Below are positions 16,955 through 24,360 of a stretch of DNA of 64,000 nt, piece by piece. The position numbers and the translations under genes were made by a program. How positions within the stretch are numbered: position 1 is the first letter of the stretch; each line of letters starts with the position of its first letter. The DNA is from CALAED01 sp036378315 (GTDB taxonomy: Bacteria > Actinomycetota > Actinomycetes > Streptosporangiales > Streptosporangiaceae): contig DASUWU010000032.1 of NCBI GenBank assembly GCA_036378315.1, forward strand, positions 1-64,000, in the 5' to 3' direction. The notes below the pieces were generated by a model. That model made no database searches. It was not told the origin of the DNA and saw nothing but the letters and a program-made list of their open reading frames with translations.

Positions 16955-16996
16955 CCCCGACGGAGGGTGTGGGTTTCGTTCGGTGCTCCGTCGGGG
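16955..16996. promoter_or_regulatory. Long inverted repeat upstream of the kinase-GH26 gene
   Basis: Two perfect 11-base arms (CCCCGACGGAG and CTCCGTCGGGG) are separated by 20 bases, 31 bases centre to centre, about three helical turns. It sits in the 335-base gap between the small secreted gene and the kinase gene, where the divergent promoters must lie. It could be a two-site operator, perhaps for the kinase protein's own HTH domain, or an RNA hairpin. Nothing else stands out in the gap. Confidence 0.4.
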
Positions 16997-17164
16997 TTCG
17001 GCGTACCGTCGATGACCATCAGCGTCCGTCACCGACCGGCCCGGGGCCATGACGTTTGACCGGAAAAGCAACCGGCACAATGGGGCTTCCTGGGGATTGC
17101 AAAGTTCCGGTTGGGCTGGTCAGAATCGCTGTTGCGAGTCGTGATCCGAAGCTGAGGGGGCCGG

Positions 17165-19543
17165 ATGGACGAGGCGCTGGCCGCGGGCGCGTGGGTCAAA
17201 CGTCAGCGGCTGGCCGCGGGGATGACTCAGGAGGAGTTGGCGGGCAAGTCCGGGTTGAGTGTGCGGGCGATCAGCAATCTGGAGCGCGGCCGCACTACCC
17301 GGCCGCATCCTCGGTCCCTTGAGGTGCTGGCGGCCGCGTTGGGCCTGCCGGAAACTGCCGGTACCGAGTGGGCGGCCCGGCTGCGTGCCGACCAGGCCCG
17401 TGACGCTTCATCGCAGGCGCCGCGGCGGCTACCCGCGGCCGGCGAACGGTGGTCGCAGCCGCATGCCTTGCACTCTGCGGCCGCCCCCGTCCCGCCCGAC
17501 GACGGTGAACCGGCGAGCTCTGGGGCCGCGGCGGTGCCCGAGCCGTTTGAGCGCCCCGAGCCCGCTGCGCGGTCGGCCCGTCAGGGTGTCGATCCAGCGC
17601 CGAGGCCGCGGGCGGCCGTGGCGCTCGCGCCGCTGGCCCCGGGTGATCCGTCCCGTATCGGTTCCTTTCGGCTGCTCTCGCGGCTCGGCGGCGGGGCGAT
17701 GGGCGAGGTGTTCCTGGCCGCGAGCCGCACCGGACGGCCGGTGGCGGTCAAGCGGGTGCGGGCCGAGTACGCGCGCGATGCGGTGTTCCGCGCCCGGTTC
17801 GCCAAGGAGGTGGCCGCGGTGCGGGCCGTGACCGGCGGCCACACCCCAGCGCTGATCGATGCGGACACGGGGGCCGAGCGCCCGTGGATCGCCACCGCGT
17901 ACGTCCCGGGCCCCTCGCTGGCGCAGGCCGTGGACCTGAATGGTGCGCTGCCCGAGCCGCTCGCACTCGCCTTGGCCGGAGGGATCGCCCAGGCCCTCGC
18001 GGCGATCCACGCCGCGGGGATCGTGCACCGGGACCTGAAGCCCTCGAATATCCTGCTGGACCGCGACGGCCCGAAGGTCATCGACTTCGGGATCTCCCGC
18101 GCGCTGGACGGCACAGCGCTCACCGCCACCGGGATGCGGGTGGGCACCGCCGGATACACCGCCCCCGAACTGGCCGCGCACAGGCAGACGCTGCCGGCCG
18201 GGGACGTCTTCGCGCTCGGCTGCGTGCTGGCCTACGCCGCCACCGGCATCACCCCGTTCGGCGACGGGCCGGACGCCCAGGTGCTCTACCGGATCGTGCA
18301 CGAGCCGCCCGACCCGCGGGCACTGCCGTGCCGGGACGAGACCTTGCGGGCCCTGATCGAGGCCTGCCTGGACAAAGACCCCGACGCCCGGCCCACCGCA
18401 CAAGCCGTCATCGAGGCCTGCGGCGGCACGCCGGCGCCGGGTGAGTCCTGGCTGCCGGCCCCGCTGGCCGCGCAGGCCGCCGCGCACGGCAACGAGGCCG
18501 CGCGGCAGTTGGCCCGGCTGGCGCGCCGACGCGCCGCCCGGCGTGTGCAGCTCAGTCTGGCACCGCTGCTGCTCATCCTGGCGATCGTCGCTCTCGTCGC
18601 CGCGCTCACCGCCACCACATCCCCCGGCACCGACGTGCACACGCAAAACCCGAGCAGCCCCGCCGGCTCGTCCGCCGGTCAAGCCCCGGCGCCGTGGTCA
18701 CCCCCAGCCGTCCTGCTGGGGACCTGGACCGGCGCGCAGGGCATCGGCGGCTACTCCGCCATCGCGGGACAGCATCCGAACGTCGCCAACATCTACCTGT
18801 TCTGGGGCAACAGCTTCCCCACCTCGTTCGCCAGCCAGGCGTACTCCGCCGGCGCGATCCCCTTCGTGGAGCTCGAGCCCTGGCAGGGCGGAGGCCCCAG
18901 CGACTGCAACTACGCACCCCACTTTCCGGCCATGACCACCATCGGCGCGAACGGCCCGGCAATCAGCAGCTACCTGGCCGCGTTCGGCTCGGCGATCGCC
19001 TCCTTCGGGCACCCGGTCATCGTCACGTTCGCCCGCGAATTCAACGTCTCCGGCCAGTACCCCTGGGCCCAGGGCGACTGCGAAGGCACCACGCCCGCGC
19101 AGTGGATCAAGGCGTGGGACACCGTGCGATCCGATATCGACGCCACCGCGGGCGGCCTGGCGCACTTCATGTGGGCCCCGGGCGCTGACACCGGCGGCAC
19201 CACCATCGACCCCACCCCCTACTGGCCCGGCGCATCCCAGGTCGACATGGTCGGCGTCGAGGGCATCCTCAACACCCGATGGGGATCCCAACTCGGGACC
19301 TTCTCCGGTGTGTTCGGCCCGGTGTTCCACGAGATCCACACCCTCACCACTCTGCCGATCTTCATCGCGGAGACCAACCTGGCACCGTTGGACGGCAGCG
19401 GATACCAGTCCCTCCCGGGGTTCATCTCCGACCTGTGCTCCAACGGCGGCGACGGCGTCCTGCAGTACCAGTCCCCGCCCCTGTCCAAAAGGCAGTGGAA
19501 CGAACTGGACAAAGCCCTGGCCAAAGACTGCGGCACCAGATGA
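17165..19543 (+). CDS. HTH-Ser/Thr protein kinase-transmembrane-GH26 fusion
   Basis: A single 792-codon frame. Residues 8-65 form an XRE-type helix-turn-helix (TQEELAGKSGLSVRAISNLERG). About 165-420 is a Hanks-type kinase: G-loop GGGAMGEV at 175-182, K196, E215, HRD 288-290, DFG 307-309, APE at about 333-335. One membrane segment lies at about 463-483. Residues 516-790 form a GH26-like barrel with both catalytic glutamates in place (E625 in REFN, E736 in AETN). The predicted topology puts HTH and kinase inside and the hydrolase outside. It may sense or cleave a glycan and signal by phosphorylation or DNA binding. The ATG has GAGGGGG just upstream. The paralogous secreted enzyme lies 0.8 kb away on the other strand. 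Confidence 0.92.
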   Translation: MDEALAAGAWVKRQRLAAGMTQEELAGKSGLSVRAISNLERGRTTRPHPRSLEVLAAALGLPETAGTEWAARLRADQARDASSQAPRRLPAAGERWSQPHALHSAAAPVPPDDGEPASSGAAAVPEPFERPEPAARSARQGVDPAPRPRAAVALAPLAPGDPSRIGSFRLLSRLGGGAMGEVFLAASRTGRPVAVKRVRAEYARDAVFRARFAKEVAAVRAVTGGHTPALIDADTGAERPWIATAYVPGPSLAQAVDLNGALPEPLALALAGGIAQALAAIHAAGIVHRDLKPSNILLDRDGPKVIDFGISRALDGTALTATGMRVGTAGYTAPELAAHRQTLPAGDVFALGCVLAYAATGITPFGDGPDAQVLYRIVHEPPDPRALPCRDETLRALIEACLDKDPDARPTAQAVIEACGGTPAPGESWLPAPLAAQAAAHGNEAARQLARLARRRAARRVQLSLAPLLLILAIVALVAALTATTSPGTDVHTQNPSSPAGSSAGQAPAPWSPPAVLLGTWTGAQGIGGYSAIAGQHPNVANIYLFWGNSFPTSFASQAYSAGAIPFVELEPWQGGGPSDCNYAPHFPAMTTIGANGPAISSYLAAFGSAIASFGHPVIVTFAREFNVSGQYPWAQGDCEGTTPAQWIKAWDTVRSDIDATAGGLAHFMWAPGADTGGTTIDPTPYWPGASQVDMVGVEGILNTRWGSQLGTFSGVFGPVFHEIHTLTTLPIFIAETNLAPLDGSGYQSLPGFISDLCSNGGDGVLQYQSPPLSKRQWNELDKALAKDCGTR

Positions 19544-19683
19544 TGTCGGCGATCACAACACCATGCCCCCGCATCTGGACGAGTAGCCCCCCGTGGAACA
19601 ACACGAGGACGCCGGTCAGCGTTCGCAGGGCCGTGCGCCGTCGTTGATACCGCGGTCTTCACGGCGCGCGGAGAGCCGGGGGT

Positions 19684-20340
19684 TCAGACAGAGCCGGTGG
19701 CACCGTCGGGCCAGGCGCAGACGCACACGCGGTTGCCGGCGCGGTCGGCGAGTGTCCAGTGCGCAGGGGCATTGGAGTCGTCGACGACGCGGCCCCCCGC
19801 GGCGAGCGCGGCCGCGAGGCGGGCCTCGACATGCTCGCTGGCGACGGAGACGTCGACGTGCATCGCGTGCCGCAGTGGCTTCGAATCGTCGAGATCCTGC
19901 ATCCAGACCGTGGATCCATGGCCGAGCGGGTCGACTGCGTTGTCCTCGGCCAGTTCCGCGTACCCCAGGACGGCCCGCCAGAAGCCAACATCGGCGGTCT
20001 CGGGATGTGCCGCGATGGCGAGCTGGACCTCCTGCGCGCGGGCGCGATCCGCGGTGGCTCCGTGCTGGTGCGCGACGCTCGAGACCGCTCGGGCGATGTC
20101 GACGTGTCGCGGCTCCAGCTGCCAGATACCTCGCGTCAACCGTACGGTGAGCTGGTCATCCGCGATGGTGATCAGCACACCCGCGCCTTCGATGCCCGGC
20201 ACCTTCGCGACCGCGTCAGCGAGCCGTGCCGCATCGCCGAGGGAGGGTACTGGGAACACCGCCGTCGCACCGCCGTGCAACACGACCCAGTCGCCGACGC
20301 CTTCCGCGGCGAGGAATTCCCGCCAGCCCTGTTCGCTCAT
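19684..20340 (-). CDS. VOC-family protein with N-terminal pterin-dehydratase-like domain
   Basis: The 218-residue protein has two parts. Residues 1-105 resemble pterin-4a-carbinolamine dehydratase (GWREFLAAEGVGDWVVLHGGATAVFP...LTIADDQLTVRLTRGIWQLEPRHVDIARAVSSVAHQHG). Residues 110-218 resemble a glyoxalase/VOC domain (VQLAIAAHPETADVGFWRAVLGY...HVDVSVASEHVEARLAAALAAGGRV). This combination is common in actinobacteria as a hypothetical VOC protein; the reaction is not established. The start is ATG 20340 with GGAGG 5 bases upstream. It is divergent from a methyltransferase gene. Confidence 0.85.
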   Translation of the reverse strand: MSEQGWREFLAAEGVGDWVVLHGGATAVFPVPSLGDAARLADAVAKVPGIEGAGVLITIADDQLTVRLTRGIWQLEPRHVDIARAVSSVAHQHGATADRARAQEVQLAIAAHPETADVGFWRAVLGYAELAEDNAVDPLGHGSTVWMQDLDDSKPLRHAMHVDVSVASEHVEARLAAALAAGGRVVDDSNAPAHWTLADRAGNRVCVCAWPDGATGSV

Positions 20341-20400
20341 GCCCACCTCCGGCATCGAAGGTAGCGATCTCAACCCCTGCTTCTGTACGAGGAACGATCT

Positions 20401-20418
20401 CCTTCACGACCGTGAAGG
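20401..20418 (+). promoter_or_regulatory. Palindrome overlapping the methyltransferase ribosome site
   Basis: CCTTCACG-AC-CGTGAAGG is a perfect 8+8 palindrome ending 7 bases before the ATG at 20426. Its right arm contains the purine-rich ribosome site, so it could act as an operator or as a translation-blocking hairpin. Confidence 0.4.
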
Positions 20419-20425
20419 CGGTGTA

Positions 20426-21259
20426 ATGGCTGGCATGGTCGAGAGGTATCGGGCGCGGCTCGGCGCCGCCCAGGAGACGCTGTTCATACCGCTGGCCGCC
20501 CGAGCGAGAGAGAGCCACAAGAGCCGGCCGGTGCTGCGCGATCCGAAGGCGGCCGAGATACTCGAGGTGATCGACTACGACGTCGCCAAGTACGGCCGCG
20601 GTACGGGCGGGTTCCTCACCGTACTTCGTACCGCGATCTTCGACACCTGGGTGCGCGCGTTCTTGGCCGAGCACCCCGCCGGAACCGTCGTGGAGATCGG
20701 TACCGGGCTCAACACCCGATTCGAGCGGGTGGACAACGGCCAGGTCCATTGGTTCGACGTGGACCTCCCCGACACCATTGATCTGCGCCGGAAGTTCTTC
20801 ACCGACTCCGAGCGCCGGCGGATGATCGCGGCATCGGTGCTTGAGGACGACTGGCTGGACACCGTGGCCGGCGGCCAGGGCGGCCCACACTTCTTCGTCG
20901 CCGACGGCGTGCTTGTCTATCTGCCGGAGTCCGAGCTTTTTGGGGCGTTGACCCGCATCGCGCGGCGGTTCCCCGGCGCCCGGATCGCCTTTGACACCTA
21001 CTCGAAAAAGATGCTCGACCGGCAGCTCCAGATGGCCGCCAAACGCGACATCGCGCGATGGGCGTGGGCGTGCGACGATCCACGTTCGCTGGAACGGCTT
21101 GGCCTACGGGTCGTCGAGACAGCCACCATTTCCCGGCCTCCACGGCGGATGCGCGACGGGCTGCCGGCCAGATATCGCTACCTCCTCCCCCTCGCTGATC
21201 CGATCCTGCGCCAACTCGTCGACGTCACCCTGTTCGAAATGGCCACGGACGAGCGTTAG
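20426..21259 (+). CDS. Class I SAM methyltransferase, leucine carboxyl methyltransferase-like family
   Basis: The 277-residue product has the layout of the PPM1/LCMT-like methyltransferases common in actinobacteria: KSRPVLRDPKAAEIL, then VVEIGTGLNTRFERV (SAM-binding motif I), HWFDVDLPDTIDLRR and FVADGVLVYLPESEL. Members methylate carboxylates or O-groups in secondary metabolism; the substrate is unknown. The start at 20426 is preceded by AAGGCGG, part of a palindrome. A second methyltransferase gene follows after 62 bases, possibly in one operon. Confidence 0.88.
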   Translation: MAGMVERYRARLGAAQETLFIPLAARARESHKSRPVLRDPKAAEILEVIDYDVAKYGRGTGGFLTVLRTAIFDTWVRAFLAEHPAGTVVEIGTGLNTRFERVDNGQVHWFDVDLPDTIDLRRKFFTDSERRRMIAASVLEDDWLDTVAGGQGGPHFFVADGVLVYLPESELFGALTRIARRFPGARIAFDTYSKKMLDRQLQMAAKRDIARWAWACDDPRSLERLGLRVVETATISRPPRRMRDGLPARYRYLLPLADPILRQLVDVTLFEMATDER

Positions 21260-21321
21260 CCTCGGTGCTGAACTCGCAGCGGTCGCCCGAGGCGGGATAC
21301 GGAGATGACGAGGATTCACTG

Positions 21322-21984
21322 ATGCGGACCGCGACCACCACCGATGTACGCCGGGTGTTCGACCGGCTCGCCGACAGCTACGACCGGCAGATGGCGTTCT
21401 GGGAGCCGCTGCTGTTGCCCGGCAGCCGCTCCTGGGCCGCCGGACAGGCCAGAGGCCGGGTGGTCGAGATCGCCGTCGGCACCGGGCTGAACCTGCCGCT
21501 GTATCCCGACGGCGTCACCGTCGTGGGCATCGAGCTGTCCGAACGGATGCTGGCGCTCGCCCGCCGCCGGGCGGCCGACCTGGGGATGGCCGACCGGGTC
21601 GACCTGCGCCAGGGCGACGTGCAGGCACTCGACCTGCCGGACGGCAGCGCCGACACCGTCGTGTCCACGTTCACCATGTGCACCATCCCCGACCCGCTGG
21701 CGGCCGCCCGCGAGGCCTTCCGCGTGGTCAAGCCCGGCGGCCGGTTCGTGCTGGCCGAGCACGGCCCCGCGAGCAACCCGCTGCTGCGCTCGGCGATGCG
21801 GCTGGCGGAACGGGCGACCGTCCGCACGGGCGCCGACTACCTCACCCGCGATCCGACACCGTACGTCGAGCAGGCCGGGTTTCACGTCGACACGGTGACC
21901 AGGACCCGGGGCGGCATCAGCTTCCGGATTCTCGCCACCCGCCCGCCGTCCCCAGCCGCGGATCCGGGCACTGACGGCCACTAA
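21322..21984 (+). CDS. Class I SAM-dependent methyltransferase (UbiE/Methyltransf_11-like)
   Basis: The 220-residue product has motif I VVEIAVGTGLNLPLYP, motif II around TVVGIELSERMLALARRRA, and motif III with EAFRVVKPGGRFVLAEHG, the pattern of UbiE-like methyltransferases. The N-terminal VRRVFDRLADSYDRQMAFWEPLLLPG is typical of that group. The start is ATG 21322 with GAGG 8 bases upstream. The substrate is unknown. It lies downstream of the other methyltransferase on the same strand. Confidence 0.9.
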   Translation: MRTATTTDVRRVFDRLADSYDRQMAFWEPLLLPGSRSWAAGQARGRVVEIAVGTGLNLPLYPDGVTVVGIELSERMLALARRRAADLGMADRVDLRQGDVQALDLPDGSADTVVSTFTMCTIPDPLAAAREAFRVVKPGGRFVLAEHGPASNPLLRSAMRLAERATVRTGADYLTRDPTPYVEQAGFHVDTVTRTRGGISFRILATRPPSPAADPGTDGH

Positions 21985-22086
21985 GGGCCAGGCCAGGCCG
22001 GTGCGGCCGAGAAGCCACGTCCTTCGACGCCGCTTGCTTGCACGCCGGCGACCGGCGCGTCACATTCGCACGTCGCGTAAACCTAA

Positions 22087-22866
22087 ATGAAGTACACGCG
22101 TCAATTTAGTATGCAATCACATGTTGTTCGGGGGCTGATTGCTGTGGCAGTGGCCCCTACGCTGCTCATCGCCGGGTGCGGGACCAACGGGACCAATGGG
22201 TCCAGCGGGACCAGCAGCTCCAGCACGCCCGTATCCAGCCGGCCCGCCACCGTGGGCAACGGGATCGCCGGCAAGTCGTCCAGCGAGATCCTCGCCGCCG
22301 CGGAACAGGCGCTCAAGAACGCGCGGTCGGTCCACCTGAAGGGGACGCTGAGCGACAAGGGCGAAACGATCAAGCTGAATCTGTGGATGACGAGGACCGT
22401 CGCCAAGGGCTCGATCACCGGCCCCGAGGGCGGCAAGACGTTCACCGTCGAGGTCATCAAGACCGGCGGCAGGTTCTACATGCACGCGCCGGCCATGTTC
22501 CGCGCCCTGGGCGGCGCGGCGGCCGCCGAGGTCATCGGCAATCGCTGGGTGCTGGTACCCAAGGGCGACAAGGACTTCAAGGACTTCGAGAGCCTTGTGA
22601 ACATCCGGTCCATGGCCAAGGAGATGCTCACGCCCGATGGCCAGGTCACCAAAGGCAAGCAGACCGTGATCGACGGGAAGCCTGTCATCGGGCTCGAGGC
22701 TTCCGACGGCACCTTGTACATCGCGACGACCGGCCAGCCCTATCCGGTCAAGCTCGTGCCGCTCAAGCCCGAGTCGCCGGGAGAGCAGCTCGCATTCCTC
22801 GACTACAACGCGCCCGTCATCGTGCACCGGCCGGCGGATCCGCTCGACCTGAGCAAGATCTCTTGA
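22087..22866 (+). CDS. Lipoprotein resembling LppX/LprG-type proteins
   Basis: The 259-residue product has a lipoprotein signal peptide ending LLIAGC near residue 31, a Ser/Thr/Gly-rich linker, and a mature domain containing SARSVHLKGTLSDKGETIKLNLWMT and DGKPVIGLEASDGTLYIATTGQPYPVKL. This pattern fits the half-barrel lipid carriers of the LppX/LprAFG family, though identity is only suggestive. It should be anchored outside the cell membrane. A second in-frame ATG at 22111 is an alternative start. The upstream region is unusually A/T-rich and lacks a clear ribosome site. Confidence 0.75.
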   Translation: MKYTRQFSMQSHVVRGLIAVAVAPTLLIAGCGTNGTNGSSGTSSSSTPVSSRPATVGNGIAGKSSSEILAAAEQALKNARSVHLKGTLSDKGETIKLNLWMTRTVAKGSITGPEGGKTFTVEVIKTGGRFYMHAPAMFRALGGAAAAEVIGNRWVLVPKGDKDFKDFESLVNIRSMAKEMLTPDGQVTKGKQTVIDGKPVIGLEASDGTLYIATTGQPYPVKLVPLKPESPGEQLAFLDYNAPVIVHRPADPLDLSKIS

Positions 22867-22869
22867 GGA

Positions 22870-22894
22870 TGGCCGGACGCCGGCACGCCGGCCA
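22870..22894. terminator. Convergent hairpin between lipoprotein and cyclase genes
   Basis: A 7-bp repeat TGGCCGG/CCGGCCA with an 11-base, itself GC-rich loop sits in the 34-base gap between two convergent stops. It may serve both directions. Confidence 0.45.
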
Positions 22895-22900
22895 GCCTCG

Positions 22901-24355
22901 CTACCGTTCAATGATCTTGTCTCCCAGAACCAGGTCACCCTTGACCCGTACGGCCTCGTGGAAGTGTGCGTGGGTGGCGGGTCTGTCACCGCGCTCCGGC
23001 GCGGACCGGGACGCGCCGGCCGGTTCGGAAGCGGCAACCGCCTCCGCGACGGAGTGGGCGGCGGCAGGATCCGAGCTCGCCACCTGCAGCCATGCCGTGA
23101 TCTGCGACTCCTTGAGTGCGAAGCGCACCGGCGCGAACTCTCGGGCGTCCACGAGGCCCGGACTGTGGCGGAGCACCGTGTCGAAGACGTAGTCGGAGGC
23201 CATGAAGGCCAGATCTGCCCGCGCCATGCGCAGTGCCCGGCGGAGGGGTGGCGAGTCGAGCATCCGCGCGGTATGGATGATGGCGTCCCCGTTGACCCCC
23301 TCCCCGTCCCAGGTGACCGGTCCAACATGCAATGCGGCCCGCAACTGGATCCGCACGGCGGCGCTTGCCCGCCTGTTGTGGCGCCGCAGTTCGGCGGCGA
23401 GCAGCGCGAGCAGCGGATCGGCGACCGAGCGGGTGGGCAGTTCCGGCGGCACCACGACGAGAACTCCGTCGCCGCGGTCCTCGTGATGGCAGACATCCCA
23501 CCGGACTCCGGAGCGGTCGAAAACCTGCCGGAGGATTTCGTACAGCCGCTTCCTGACCACCTGGCGGTCGGACTCATCACGATGGAGCGCGCCGAATTCG
23601 GCCACGTCGACGTAGAAGATCGAGCAATTGAGCCCGGACGGCATCGGCGGCTGGGGGGCGGCCGGCCGGTAGATCTCGCCCAACCGCCGCACGTCGATGA
23701 TCCGTAGCCGGTGCCGCTTGGTGGAGATCAGGCCGCGTCGCCGCCAGGCGCCCAAGATGCGGCCGATCTCCTCCGCGTTGGCATCCACCCAACGGGCTAT
23801 CTCGTCAGGTGAGATGGGCAGGCTGAGCGTCGGCCCGGCGGGGGTCTGCTGGCCGCGCCGGACGGTAAGCTCCCGCAGGAGGTAGGCCAGCCGGTGCTCG
23901 GCCGCCGCCACGTCGCCGCCCAGGAACTTGTCGTCCTCGGCCAGCCGGTCCCGCTCCTGGGACTCCAGAACCCTCCGCATGGACGAGTGCTGCGCGATGA
24001 GTCGTCGGAACCGCTTCGCCGGCACGACCATGCCCGTCACGTCGCCGAGCGCGGCCACCGTCGCGGATCGCACGAGCCGGGTCAGTCCCGCCCGCTCCCC
24101 GATCAGGTCGCCGGGACCGCGGATCGCGATGATCCGTTCCTGGCCGTCGATATAGGCGGAGATCGTGGCCCATCCGGTCTTGATCACCATGACATGGGAT
24201 GCGTATGTGCCTTCATGAAAGAGCACGGTTCCCGGCTGAAATCTCTGCTCGGTGGCCTCCTGCGCGTAGGCGGCGCGCTCGGCCGGCCCCAGTGATTTCC
24301 AGAAACTTCGCACCGGTGGATGATGCCAGCGCGGCTGCATTTCGCTCGCTGTCAT
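22901..24355 (-). CDS. CRP-like regulator fused to a class III nucleotidyl-cyclase-like domain, with C-terminal GDK motif
   Basis: The 484-residue protein has a cyclic-nucleotide-binding fold at about 20-135 (PGTVLFHEGTYASHVMVIKTG...GPGDLIGERAGL) and a CRP winged helix at about 150-228. A cyclase homology domain follows at about 243-430, with metal-site aspartates D250 (FYVDVAEFG) and D296 (RGDGVLVVV) and the VNGDAIIHTARML segment. The usual substrate lysine is not evident, so activity is uncertain. The tail at 464-484 has VRVKGDLVLGDKI, closely matching the N-terminus of the protein encoded just upstream. The start ATG 24355 lies 5 bases after the preceding stop with GGGGAG inside that gene, so the two are coupled. 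It may both make or bind a cyclic nucleotide and regulate transcription. Confidence 0.85.
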   Translation of the reverse strand: MTASEMQPRWHHPPVRSFWKSLGPAERAAYAQEATEQRFQPGTVLFHEGTYASHVMVIKTGWATISAYIDGQERIIAIRGPGDLIGERAGLTRLVRSATVAALGDVTGMVVPAKRFRRLIAQHSSMRRVLESQERDRLAEDDKFLGGDVAAAEHRLAYLLRELTVRRGQQTPAGPTLSLPISPDEIARWVDANAEEIGRILGAWRRRGLISTKRHRLRIIDVRRLGEIYRPAAPQPPMPSGLNCSIFYVDVAEFGALHRDESDRQVVRKRLYEILRQVFDRSGVRWDVCHHEDRGDGVLVVVPPELPTRSVADPLLALLAAELRRHNRRASAAVRIQLRAALHVGPVTWDGEGVNGDAIIHTARMLDSPPLRRALRMARADLAFMASDYVFDTVLRHSPGLVDAREFAPVRFALKESQITAWLQVASSDPAAAHSVAEAVAASEPAGASRSAPERGDRPATHAHFHEAVRVKGDLVLGDKIIER

Positions 24356-24360
24356 AGGCT

